DNA of 64,000 nucleotides from the NCBI RefSeq assembly GCF_001590865.1, contig NZ_BBUY01000015.1:113147-177146 (forward strand), given 5' to 3'. The position numbers and the translations under genes were made by a program. Positions 43,266-51,320 of the stretch are shown here, one piece after another. Every line of letters begins with the position of its first letter. Position 1 is the stretch's first letter. Below the pieces are notes generated by a model. That model worked only from the letters and a program-made list of their open reading frames with translations. It was not told where the DNA came from and did no database searches. The stretch is from Streptomyces sp. NBRC 110611. Lineage in GTDB: Bacteria > Actinomycetota > Actinomycetes > Streptomycetales > Streptomycetaceae.

Positions 43266-44111
43266 TCACCTCGGTGACACCACAGCCGCCAGCAGCCCCG
43301 GCCCGGTGTGCGCACCGATGACCGCGCCGACCTCGCTCACATGCAACTCATTCAGCCCCGGCACCCGCTCCCGGAGCCGCTGGGCCAGCGCCTCCGCACG
43401 CTCCGCCGCCGCGAGGTGCTGCACCGCGATATCGACCTGGCCCTCGCCCGCCCGCTCCGCGGCGATCTCCTCGAGCCGCGCGATGGCCTTGGACGCCGTA
43501 CGGACCTTCTCCAGCAGTTCGATCCGCCCGTCGGCCAGGTGTAGCAGCGGCTTTACGGCGAGTGCGGAGCCGAGCAGGGCCTGGGCCGCGCCGATGCGGC
43601 CGCCGCGCCGCAGATAGTCGAGGGTGTCGACGTAGAAGTAGGCGGCGGTGCCGGCCGCGCGCTTCTCCGCGGCGGCCACGGCTTCGTCCGCGCTCCCGCC
43701 GGCCTCCGCCGCCTCCGCCGCGGCGAGAGCGCAGAAGCCGAGCGCCATCGCGACCATGCCGGTGTCCACGACATGCACCGGGACCGGCGCCTCCTTGGCC
43801 GCCATCACCGCCGCGTCGTACGTACCGGAGAACTCCGAGGAAAGGTGCAGCGAGACGATGGCGTCGGCGCCGGCCGCCGCGACCGCGCGGTAGGTGTCCG
43901 CGAACATGCCGGGGCTGGGTCGGGAGGTCGTCACGGAGCGGCGCTTCTGGAGCGCCTGGGCGACGGATCTCGCGGAGATCTCGGTGCCCTCTTCCAGGGC
44001 CTGGTCCCCCAGGACGACGGTCAGCGGTACGGCCGTGATGTGGTGGCGTTCGAGGGCCGTCCGCGGCAAGTAGGCCGTGGAATCGGTGACGATCGCGACA
44101 TGGCGGGACAT
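43266..44111 (-). CDS. DegV family fatty-acid-binding protein
   Basis: The 281-residue DegV-fold protein has the signature motifs VTDSTAYLP at the start, VTTSRPSPGMF near 80, and SLHLSSEFSGTYDAA near 105. These proteins bind fatty acids, and the FakB members present them to a kinase (FakA) for incorporation into phospholipid; no fakA is visible here. The ATG at 44111 has an AGG 5 nt upstream. It is followed downstream by comEA after 113 bp on the same strand. About 200 bp without a gene separate it from the next upstream gene. Confidence 0.92.
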   Translation of the reverse strand: MSRHVAIVTDSTAYLPRTALERHHITAVPLTVVLGDQALEEGTEISARSVAQALQKRRSVTTSRPSPGMFADTYRAVAAAGADAIVSLHLSSEFSGTYDAAVMAAKEAPVPVHVVDTGMVAMALGFCALAAAEAAEAGGSADEAVAAAEKRAAGTAAYFYVDTLDYLRRGGRIGAAQALLGSALAVKPLLHLADGRIELLEKVRTASKAIARLEEIAAERAGEGQVDIAVQHLAAAERAEALAQRLRERVPGLNELHVSEVGAVIGAHTGPGLLAAVVSPR

Positions 44112-44315
44112 GACCTGGAGATTATCCGGGGATCGGGACGCCGCACAGTGCGGGCCGCTACCCAAGATCTTCCAGGTTTGGCCAAGGCTCTGCCAAGAGC
44201 CCACCGGACGATGTTGTCACCGCTCCTGGCAGCCGGCAAAGGGCTTGGTCGTCACTCTGCCTCTCCTGCCTCTCGGGGCCCCGCCCCACCCACCGCCTCC
44301 GCCGCTCGGGTTCGC

Positions 44316-45206
44316 TCACTCCAGGTGGTGTGTCTTCGTCTCCCGTCGGTTCGCTCCCGTTCGGTTCGTCTCCGTTCGGTTCGCACCGGCTCGGTTTTCC
44401 CCAGCTCGGTTTGCCTCGGTTCGGCTCGCCTCCGCCGCCGGGGACTTCTGCCAGGGGTACGTCGGCCGGGTACGGGGGTCACGAGCGGTGATGGCCTGCG
44501 GGGCTTCGGCGGACGGGCCCCAGGAGTATCCGCGGTCGGCGGGATCCGACGGCGCCGCGTCCGCCGCGGGATCCGTCGGCGTGCCCGTACGGTCGCCCGC
44601 GGCGGCTGTGCGTGACCGGTCGTCCCACAGCGGCTCGGCCAGCGGATCCGGGGCATCGGCCGCCCGCGTCCAGTGGCGCAGCGCACCCGTCTCCACGTCG
44701 ATCTGGTCGCTCAGCGCCGCGAGGTCGTCGTCCGCGAACTTGCGTGCCCGGTCGCGGGCGGCCCAGCGCAGCGACTCGGCGGAGTGCGTGATCCGTTCCA
44801 TGCGCTCCCGGAGCTCGGGGAGGCGGGCGGTGATGGTGGCCCGGTCGGGCTCCCGTTCCAGGCGCTTGAGCTCGTCGTCGAGCTCATGGCCGTGCGCGCT
44901 CAGCCGCTCGAAGAGGCCGATCGCCTCACCGAGGGAGGAGTCGTCCTCGGCCCCGCCGTACAGGACGTCCTGAGTCGCGCGCATGGACGTGCGGAGCGAC
45001 AGCCGCAGCTGGGCCAGTTCGCCGACCACACCGGGCTGGGCGAACTGCCGGGCCCGGAGGGTGGTGTCCTCGACGGTCCGGCGGGCCTGGGCGACCGTGC
45101 GGTCCACGCCCCGCTTGGCCGCCTGCACCGCCTTGACGGTGACGAACACCCCGGCCACCACGAACAGCACAAAGAGCAGTCCGACGACGGCGACGGCGGC
45201 TTCCAT
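44316..45206 (-). CDS. Membrane-anchored coiled-coil protein with repeated C-tail
   Basis: The 296-residue protein has one N-terminal TM helix (AVAVVGLLFVLFVVAGVFV, residues 4-22) and a long charged helical region (about 25-190) likely to form a coiled coil. A disordered tail ends in Asn-Arg-rich pentapeptide-like repeats (NRAGENRAGANRTETNRTG). The ATG at 45206 follows GGGGAGA at good spacing. Homologues are common in Streptomyces next to leuS but have no established role; I recognise no named family. Confidence 0.8.
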   Translation of the reverse strand: MEAAVAVVGLLFVLFVVAGVFVTVKAVQAAKRGVDRTVAQARRTVEDTTLRARQFAQPGVVGELAQLRLSLRTSMRATQDVLYGGAEDDSSLGEAIGLFERLSAHGHELDDELKRLEREPDRATITARLPELRERMERITHSAESLRWAARDRARKFADDDLAALSDQIDVETGALRHWTRAADAPDPLAEPLWDDRSRTAAAGDRTGTPTDPAADAAPSDPADRGYSWGPSAEAPQAITARDPRTRPTYPWQKSPAAEASRTEANRAGENRAGANRTETNRTGANRRETKTHHLE

Positions 45207-45367
45207 GGGCTCTCCCCACACGATTCGGCGGCGCCGGCTCCTCGCCCGCGCCCGGTATCTCCACGGTAAACGGCGCGGGCAGGTTGCGGGTTCCTGACGA
45301 ACCCCCAACCTGCCCGTAGGGGATATCCCCTAGAAGCCGTTCCCGCGGCCGTGCGAGGCCCGGAAAG

Positions 45368-48271
45368 CTACGCCGGCACGATGTTCACCAGCTTCGGCGC
45401 CCGGACGATCACCTTCCGGATGCCCGCACCGCCCAGCGCCGCGACCACGGCCGGCTCGGCCAGCGCCGCCGCCTCCAGGTCCGCCTCGGAGATCGCCGGG
45501 GCGACTTCCAGACGCGCCTTGACCTTGCCCTTGATCTGGACGACACAGGTCACCGTCTCGTCCACGACGTACGCCGGGTCGGCGACCGGGAAGTCGGCGT
45601 GCACCACGGAGTCGGTGTGGCCCAGCTTGCGCCACAGCTCCTCGGCGATGTGCGGGGCCAGCGGGGCGATCAGCAGCACCAGCCGCTCGGCGACCGTGCG
45701 CGAAACCGGTCCGCCCACCTTGGTCAGGTGGTTGTTCAGCTCGGTCACCTTGGCGATGGCGGTGTTGAAGCGCAGGTTCGCCATGTCCGTGCTCACGCCG
45801 TCGATGGCCTTGTGCAGGGCGCGCAGCGTGGCCTCGTCCGGCTCGGTGTCGACGACGGTGACCTCGCCGGTCGCCTCGTCCACCACATTGCGCCACAGGC
45901 GCTGCAGCAGCCGGTACTGGCCGACGACCGCCCGGGTGTCCCACGGACGCGACACGTCCAGCGGGCCCATCGCCATCTCGTACAGGCGCAGGGTGTCCGC
46001 GCCGTACTCGACGCAGATCTCATCCGGCGTGACGGCGTTCTTCAGGGACTTGCCCATCTTGCCCAGCAGCCGGGAGACCTTGCCGCCCTCGTAGTAGAAG
46101 ACGCCGCCGTCGTGCTCCTCGACCTCCGCCGCCGGGACGGCGACACCGCGGGTGTCCCGGTAGACGTACGCCTGGATCATGCCCTGGTTGTACAGCTTGT
46201 GGAACGGCTCGGAGGACGAGATGTGTCCCAGGTCGTGCAGCATCTTGGACCAGAAACGGGCGTACAGCAGGTGCAGTACGGCGTGCTCGGCGCCACCCAC
46301 GTACAGGTCGACACCACCGTGCGGCTGGCCCTCGCGCGGCCCCATCCAGTACTGCTCGACGGCCGGGTCGACCAGCGCGTCGCCGTTGTGCGGGTCCAGG
46401 TAGCGCAGCTCGTACCAGCACGAACCCGCCCAGTTCGGCATGGTGTTGGTCTCGCGGCGGAAGCGGCGCAGCCCCTTGCCGTCGCCCAGGTCCAGCTCGA
46501 CATTGACCCAGTCCTCGTTACGGGACAGCGGGGTCTCCGGCTGGGTGTCGGCGTCGTCCGGGTCGAAGGTGCGCGGGGAGTAGTCCTCGACCTCGGGCAG
46601 CTCCAGCGGCAGCATCGATTCGGGCAGCGCGTGCGCCACACCCTCCTCGTCGTAGACGATCGGGAACGGCTCGCCCCAGTAGCGCTGCCGGCTGAACAGC
46701 CAGTCGCGGAGCCGGAAGTTGACGGTGCCCTCGCCGATGCCCTGGGCGGCCAGCCAGTCGGTGGCCTTCGCCTTGGCCTCCGTGATGCCGAGGCCGTCCA
46801 GCGAGATCGAGGTGTCCGACGAGTTGATGATCTTCGCGTCGTACGAGGAGAAGGCGTCGTCCCAGGTGGACGGGTCGGTGCCGCGGCCGTCGGTCGGCTC
46901 CACGACGCAGCGCATCGGCAGCTCGAAGGCGCGGGCGAAGGCGAAGTCCCGGCTGTCGTGCGCGGGGACGGCCATGATCGCGCCGGTGCCGTAGCCCATC
47001 AGGACGTAGTCGGCGATGAAGACCGGGATCTGCCGGCCGCTGACCGGGTTGGTGGCGTAGACGCCGGTGAAGACACCGGTCTTGTCCTTGGCCTCGGCCT
47101 GCCGCTCGACGTCCGACTTCGACGCGGCCTGCTTGCGGTACGCGGCGACGGCATCGGCCGGGGTGGCGTGGCCGCCGGTCCACACCTCGTGGGTGCCCTC
47201 GGGCCAGGCGTCCGGGACGAGGGAGGCGACGCCGCTGCCGTTCTCGGCCCCGGCGATCAGCGGGTGCTCGGGGGCCAGCACCACGTAGGTCGCGCCGAAC
47301 AGGGTGTCCTGGCGGGTGGTGAAGACCGTGATCTTGCCGGAGTCGCCGACGGGGAAGTCGACGCGGGCGCCCTCGGAGCGGCCGATCCAGTTGCGCTGCT
47401 GCAGCTTGATGGCCTCCGGCCAGTCCAGCTCGTCCAGGTCGCGCAGCAGCCGGTCGGCGTAGGCGGTGATGCGCATGTTCCACTGGCGCAGCTTGGACTT
47501 GAAGACCGGGTAGTTGCCGCGCTCGGAACGGCCTTCGGCGGTGACCTCCTCGTTGGCCAGTACGGTGCCCAGGCCGGGGCACCAGTTGACCGGCGCGTCC
47601 GAGGCGTACGCCAGGCGGTACTCACCCAGGATGTCGGCGCGCTCGCGGACGGTCAGCTCGCCCCAGGGGCGGCCGTCGGGGGTCTGCCGGGCACCGGCCT
47701 CGAACTGGGCGACCAGGGTGTCGATCGGGCGGGCCGCGTCCGCCTCCGGGTCGTACCAGGAGTTGAAGATCTGCAGGAAGATCCACTGGGTCCACTTGTA
47801 GTACGCCGGGTCGATCGTCTCGATCGAGCGGCGCCGGTCGTGGCCCAGGCCCAGGCGGCGCAGCTGGCGCCGCATGTTGACGATGTTGGCCTCGGTGGAG
47901 ACACGGGGGTGGGTGCCGGTCTGGACGGCGTACTGCTCGGCGGGCAGGCCGAAGGCGTCGAAGCCCAGGGTGTGCAGGACGTTGTGGCCCGTCATGCGCT
48001 GGTGGCGGGCGTAGACGTCGGTGGCGATGAAGCCCAGCGGGTGGCCGACGTGCAGGCCCGCGCCCGACGGGTAGGGGAACATGTCCATGATGAACTTCTT
48101 GGGGCGCGCCGCCCGCTCCGGGCTTCCGGCCAGCTCGCCTGCCGGGTTCGGGGCCTCGTAGGTCCCGTGCTCCTCCCAGAAGTCCTGCCAGCGTGCCTCG
48201 ATGTCGGCGGCCAGCGCGGCCGTATAGCGGTGCGGCGCTGCCACGGCGGCAGCGGTGGTCGTCTCGCTCAT
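45368..48271 (-). CDS. leuS: Leucyl-tRNA synthetase
   Basis: The 967-residue class I synthetase charges tRNA-Leu. It has the HIGH-like motif HVGHP in FPYPSGAGLHVGHPLG, the CP1 editing domain (VFTTRQDTLFGATYVVLAPEHPL), a KMSKS-like KMGKS near residue 740 and a C-terminal anticodon/tail region ending in VNIVPA. The ATG at 48271 follows TGAGGACG; an in-frame ATG 3 codons upstream is less likely. Upstream lies a leucine leader peptide and attenuator, so the gene should rise when Leu-tRNA charging falls. Confidence 0.97.
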   Translation of the reverse strand: MSETTTAAAVAAPHRYTAALAADIEARWQDFWEEHGTYEAPNPAGELAGSPERAARPKKFIMDMFPYPSGAGLHVGHPLGFIATDVYARHQRMTGHNVLHTLGFDAFGLPAEQYAVQTGTHPRVSTEANIVNMRRQLRRLGLGHDRRRSIETIDPAYYKWTQWIFLQIFNSWYDPEADAARPIDTLVAQFEAGARQTPDGRPWGELTVRERADILGEYRLAYASDAPVNWCPGLGTVLANEEVTAEGRSERGNYPVFKSKLRQWNMRITAYADRLLRDLDELDWPEAIKLQQRNWIGRSEGARVDFPVGDSGKITVFTTRQDTLFGATYVVLAPEHPLIAGAENGSGVASLVPDAWPEGTHEVWTGGHATPADAVAAYRKQAASKSDVERQAEAKDKTGVFTGVYATNPVSGRQIPVFIADYVLMGYGTGAIMAVPAHDSRDFAFARAFELPMRCVVEPTDGRGTDPSTWDDAFSSYDAKIINSSDTSISLDGLGITEAKAKATDWLAAQGIGEGTVNFRLRDWLFSRQRYWGEPFPIVYDEEGVAHALPESMLPLELPEVEDYSPRTFDPDDADTQPETPLSRNEDWVNVELDLGDGKGLRRFRRETNTMPNWAGSCWYELRYLDPHNGDALVDPAVEQYWMGPREGQPHGGVDLYVGGAEHAVLHLLYARFWSKMLHDLGHISSSEPFHKLYNQGMIQAYVYRDTRGVAVPAAEVEEHDGGVFYYEGGKVSRLLGKMGKSLKNAVTPDEICVEYGADTLRLYEMAMGPLDVSRPWDTRAVVGQYRLLQRLWRNVVDEATGEVTVVDTEPDEATLRALHKAIDGVSTDMANLRFNTAIAKVTELNNHLTKVGGPVSRTVAERLVLLIAPLAPHIAEELWRKLGHTDSVVHADFPVADPAYVVDETVTCVVQIKGKVKARLEVAPAISEADLEAAALAEPAVVAALGGAGIRKVIVRAPKLVNIVPA

Positions 48272-48335
48272 CGTCCTCAAAGCTCCATCGATCGTCTCTG
48301 CCTGCGGAAAGACACCTTGCTCCCGGCGCCGCCGG

Positions 48336-48402
48336 AAACAAAAAGACCCCTCGCACAGGAGGGGGCGCCGCGCCGATTCCGACGGGGTCTGTCATCCGTC
48401 GG
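48336..48402 (-). promoter_or_regulatory. leuS transcription attenuator
   Basis: Three mutually exclusive pairings are visible on the minus strand. The terminator is CCCCTC/GAGGGG (48347-48364) followed by TCTTTTTGTTT (48346-48336). The antiterminator is AGACCCC (48390-48384) with GGGGTCT (48350-48344). The protector hairpin CCGACGG/CCGTCGG (48402-48396 with 48385-48379) overlaps the antiterminator arm. The leader peptide stop lies 7 nt upstream of the protector. This is the classic leader-peptide attenuator layout. Attenuators at leuS have been predicted in some Streptomyces (recalled, not checked). Confidence 0.87.
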
Positions 48403-48408
48403 TACTGA

Positions 48409-48447
48409 TCAGCGCGGCCCGCTAAGCAGAAGGCGTACGGCACGCAT
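48409..48447 (-). CDS. leuS leader peptide (12 aa)
   Basis: A short frame reads M-R-A-V-R-L-L-L-S-G-P-R, with leucine codons CTT CTG CTT followed by AGC. Two of its Leu codons are the rare CTT. Ribosome stalling there would free the downstream RNA to form the antiterminator. The pattern of basic start, Leu run and AGC serine matches the leuA leader in this window. It is too short for standard gene callers. Confidence 0.8.
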   Translation of the reverse strand: MRAVRLLLSGPR

Positions 48448-48602
48448 GGCGTCAGGGTACCGCAGGGCATACGGGGAGCGCTGGCGAGGATTGCCCGGAC
48501 GCGGGCCCCGCGGCTTGCTGACGAGGGGTCAGCGCAACGGCCTCGGGAAACCGCCCGGCCGACGTCCGCGGCAGGTACACCCGAGATGTGAGGACGCGCA
48601 CA

Positions 48603-48639
48603 ACAGGGCGGGCCGTCCATGATGGACGGCCCGCCCTGT
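48603..48639 (-). terminator. tRNA-Ala terminator (first copy)
   Basis: A perfect 18-bp inverted repeat (ACAGGGCGGGCCGTCCAT and its complement, centred at 48621) starts 6 nt after the tRNA 3' end. It isolates the tRNA from leuS downstream. Confidence 0.85.
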
Positions 48640-48644
48640 ATCTG

Positions 48645-48717
48645 TGGAGCTAAGGAGAATTGAACTCCTGACCTCCTGCATGCCATGCAGGCGCTCTACC
48701 AACTGAGCTATAGCCCC
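48645..48717 (-). tRNA. tRNA-Ala(GGC)
   Basis: A 73-nt cloverleaf starts GGGGCTATAGCTCAGTTGG on the minus strand. The acceptor pairs GGGGCTA/TAGCTCC with a G-U at position 3:70, the alanine identity element. The anticodon loop ATGGCAT gives anticodon GGC. CCA is not encoded (the next bases are CAG). It is identical to the copy at 51136. Confidence 0.97.
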
Positions 48718-48923
48718 GGGTCTTGTCTCCGCCTCGGTGTTCCCCGCTGCGGCATCGCCTACATTACACGGACCTCCCCGGCTTCTGCCAAATCGCCCAC
48801 CCGTCACCCGGCCACCACCCCTGGACGAGGCCCTTCGGGCCGCAGCGCCCTCGGAGGCCCTCCGGCGGGACCCGAGGTACTGTCGCAAGCCGTGTCCGAT
48901 TCGTCCTGGGGGTGCCGTACGCC

Positions 48924-50315
48924 GTGACCGCGCTGGAGCTCGAGCAGTCCACCGACCCCGGCGGCCCGGTCCCCCGCAGGGGCATCATCCGCCGCCATCC
49001 GGTCCCCGCGGCGGCCCTCGCCTGCCTGGTCTCCTTCGCCGCCTTCTGGATCGCGCAGCGCCTCGCGCACGTGACCATGATCGACCTGATGGTCTACCGC
49101 GCCGAGGGCCTCACCGTCCGCGCCGGCGAATCCCTCTACGACATGGTGGCCACCTCGGCGCGTCTGCCCAACACCTACCCGCCCTTCGCGGCGCTGCTGT
49201 TCACCCCGCTCACCCTGTTCGACGTCCCGGCGATGCGGACCCTCGCCACCGTCGGCAACCTGCTGCTGCTCGTCGCCGTCGTCCATCTCTCGCTGCGCCT
49301 GGCCGGGCGGCCCCGCCGCCTCCCCCGGCCCGCGGCGACGCTGGCGCTCTCCGCACTGCTGGTGTGGTGCGAGCCGGTGTGGACGACGCTGCGCTACGGG
49401 CAGATCAATCTGCTGCTCGCCGCACTGGTCCTGTGGGACCTGACCCGCAGAGACAGCAACCGGCTCGCGGGTATCGGTATCGGTATCGCGGCCGGCATCA
49501 AGCTGACGCCGGCGCTCTTCGCCGTGTTCCTCGCGGTGGCCGGCGCCGTTCTGGCCGGGCGGCGGCTCCGCTCCGGCGCCGGTATACGTGCCGCCTGGAA
49601 CCCGTGGCTTCGGCAGGCCGCCGTCGCCACCAGCACCTTCCTCGCCACCGCGCTCCTCTCCGCGCTCGCGCTGCCGCGTGACTCGCACCGCTTCTGGACC
49701 GAGACCGTCTTCGCCGCCGACCGGGTCGGCGAGGTGGAGATCACCGCGAACCAGTCGCTGCGCGGCGCTCTCGCCCGGCTGCTGCACACCCACGACCCGA
49801 GCGCCGTCTGGGTCGTCGTGGCCGGTCTGACGGCCGTCCTCGGGCTGGCGCTGGCGGCCGGCTCACTGCTGCGCGGGCAGCCAGGGGCGGCGCCGGCCGG
49901 AAGCCGGGGGAAGGCCTGGGCGGCCGTCGTCTGCGCGGCCACCGCGCTCCTGATCAGCCCGATCTCCTGGTCGCACCACTGGGTGTGGTGCGTCCCGATG
50001 CTGATCCTGCTCGGATCCGAGGCGCTGCACCGCGCGGCGCACCGCCCAGCGGCCGGTGCGGAGCACGGCGCGCCCCGCAGGCGGATGCCGACCGCCGCCC
50101 GTCGCTGGTGGACGACGACCATCGCACTGGGCCTCCTCTTCTTCTCGTTCGCCCTCTGGTGGGTGCCGCATCGCTGGCACCGGCACGAGGAACTGCACCA
50201 GAACGGCGTCCAGATGCTGCTCTCTGACGTCTATCCGATCGCCGGCACCGTGATCCTGGCGCTGGCCAGCGTCCGGCTGTGGCGGATGAACCGCACTACC
50301 GCGCCACGGAGTTGA
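48924..50315 (+). CDS. GT87-family membrane glycosyltransferase
   Basis: The 463-residue protein has about ten predicted TM helices (for example ALACLVSFAAFWIAQRL, LATVGNLLLLVAVVHLSL, ALGLLFFSFALWWVP) and the GT-C features of the GT87/DUF2029 family: an Asp in the first extracellular loop (TMIDLMVYRAEG) and NTYPPFAALLF. Mycobacterial homologues are polyprenol-phosphate-mannose-dependent alpha-mannosyltransferases, so a cell-envelope glycan role is likely. GTG 48924 is favoured because a GGGGG tract lies about 11 nt upstream; GTG 48912 is an alternative. It stands between the two tRNA-Ala genes and reads against them. Confidence 0.85.
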   Translation: MTALELEQSTDPGGPVPRRGIIRRHPVPAAALACLVSFAAFWIAQRLAHVTMIDLMVYRAEGLTVRAGESLYDMVATSARLPNTYPPFAALLFTPLTLFDVPAMRTLATVGNLLLLVAVVHLSLRLAGRPRRLPRPAATLALSALLVWCEPVWTTLRYGQINLLLAALVLWDLTRRDSNRLAGIGIGIAAGIKLTPALFAVFLAVAGAVLAGRRLRSGAGIRAAWNPWLRQAAVATSTFLATALLSALALPRDSHRFWTETVFAADRVGEVEITANQSLRGALARLLHTHDPSAVWVVVAGLTAVLGLALAAGSLLRGQPGAAPAGSRGKAWAAVVCAATALLISPISWSHHWVWCVPMLILLGSEALHRAAHRPAAGAEHGAPRRRMPTAARRWWTTTIALGLLFFSFALWWVPHRWHRHEELHQNGVQMLLSDVYPIAGTVILALASVRLWRMNRTTAPRS

Positions 50316-50400
50316 ACGGCCACGGAGTTGACCGGCAAAGCGGTCGGCGGCTCATCACCTCGCTCAACGCCCGGTACGCCCAGAGCAGTTCCCCACGATC

Positions 50401-50545
50401 GGAACCGACAGGAACCGACCGGGATCGACTGGGCTCGACTGGGCTCGACTGGAAGGCGACCAGGGCCGTACGTGTCTGCCCGTCAACCCTCGGATGGTTC
50501 GACGCTCGGGCGGTTCGACGCTCGACTCGGACGGTTCGACGCTCG
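50401..50545. repeat. Phased 10-bp repeats and a 13-bp triplicate
   Basis: Five exact-length 10-bp units run from 50401 to 50450 (GGAACCGACA, GGAACCGACC, GGGATCGACT, GGGCTCGACT, GGGCTCGACT). Then GGTTCGACGCTCG occurs at 50496-50508, 50512-50524 and 50533-50545. No gene is visible in 50316-50616, between convergent genes. Confidence 0.8.
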
Positions 50546-50616
50546 AAAGGTTTCGGGGGACGGTTTCGGAAAGGGCACCAGACAGCAGGTGCCGAAGGCG
50601 CCTTGGGGCGTTCCGG

Positions 50617-50850
50617 TCAGGCCGTCACGAACGAGTAGAACCGCTTCAGCGTGCAGTGCTCGTCCAGCAGCCGCCCGTAGATCGGCTCGCCGTCGAGCTC
50701 CCGGTAGGTCTCGATGGGGTCGCCTTTTATGACCAGGGCGCGGGCGCACTCCTCGCACCAGTACTGATAGTCGGCGTTGACCGGCTCCATGTCGCGGACG
50801 ATCGGCGTTCCGCTGCCGCACCAGTCACACTTCCTGCTGTGGGCGCCCAT
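50617..50850 (-). CDS. Small zinc-ribbon protein (77 aa)
   Basis: The protein has a CDWCG pair (Cys 8 and 11) and a CEEC pair (Cys 32 and 35) that should form one zinc ribbon, then an alpha/beta stretch rich in charged residues and aromatics (KRFYSFVTA end). It starts 3 nt after the stop of the upstream 47-residue zinc-ribbon gene and is likely coupled to it. I do not recognise a named family, but the Cys spacing and coding bias support a real gene. Confidence 0.72.
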   Translation of the reverse strand: MGAHSRKCDWCGSGTPIVRDMEPVNADYQYWCEECARALVIKGDPIETYRELDGEPIYGRLLDEHCTLKRFYSFVTA

Positions 50851-50853
50851 CCA

Positions 50854-50997
50854 TCAGCTCCAACTGTGGCCGCAGGCCGTGCAGACGAAGGAAACGCCGC
50901 CATTGTCGCCCAGCACCTGTGCCACATGGGACGAGCCGCACGCAGGGCACTGCAGGGCGAGCAGGTCGGCGACCTCCTCGAGGATGCTCGTGAGCAT
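50854..50997 (-). CDS. Mini zinc-ribbon protein (47 aa)
   Basis: The protein consists of a short Leu/Glu helix (LTSILEEVADLLALQ) and a single ribbon with CPAC and CTAC (Cys 17, 20, 39, 42). The ATG at 50997 has AGGAG about 9 nt upstream; a longer frame from 51051 has no such signal. Together with the next gene it forms a two-gene unit. Such ribbons can bind RNA polymerase, ribosomes or other proteins; no function is known. Confidence 0.68.
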   Translation of the reverse strand: MLTSILEEVADLLALQCPACGSSHVAQVLGDNGGVSFVCTACGHSWS

Positions 50998-51097
50998 CGC
51001 GATCTTCTCCTCCCCGGCCGGCGCGGTCCGATTCTGCCACGGACCGCCCACCGGGTCAGGCCCGCCGTCACGCCACCCGGTATCCCGAAAACGCAGA

Positions 51098-51125
51098 GAT
51101 CCCGCCTCCTTGTGGAGGCGGGATC
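51098..51125 (-). terminator. tRNA-Ala terminator (second copy)
   Basis: GATCCCGCCTC (51098-51108) pairs perfectly with 51115-51125 around a 6-nt loop, 10 nt beyond the tRNA 3' end. A short T-run (GTTTTC) follows on the minus strand. Confidence 0.85.
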
Positions 51126-51135
51126 ATCCGGGCTG

Positions 51136-51208
51136 TGGAGCTAAGGAGAATTGAACTCCTGACCTCCTGCATGCCATGCAGGCGCTCTACCAACTGAGCT
51201 ATAGCCCC
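51136..51208 (-). tRNA. tRNA-Ala(GGC), second copy
   Basis: Identical over all 73 nt to the tRNA at 48645-48717, with anticodon GGC, a 3:70 G-U pair and no encoded CCA. Identity also continues into the first few flanking bases on both sides (CCGGG before, CA after), consistent with duplication or gene conversion. Its terminator is a different hairpin. Confidence 0.97.
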
Positions 51209-51320
51209 GGGTCTTGTTCCGCTCCTCCGGGTTTCCCCGGCGGCGCCGCGAACAAGAAGAACTTTAGCCTGCGACCTGCCCAGATGTGAAATCCGGTCCG
51301 GCTGGGCCGCCCTGCGGGGC

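Noticed and set aside
48723..48923. N-terminal extension of the GT87 protein into the tRNA region
   Set aside because: Pro/Arg-rich and adjacent to the antisense tRNA; the membrane protein begins after 48912-48924.
48645..51208. tRNA-flanked segment as an integrated element
   Set aside because: No integrase, no att-like partial tRNA copy and no mobile genes; both tRNA copies are complete.
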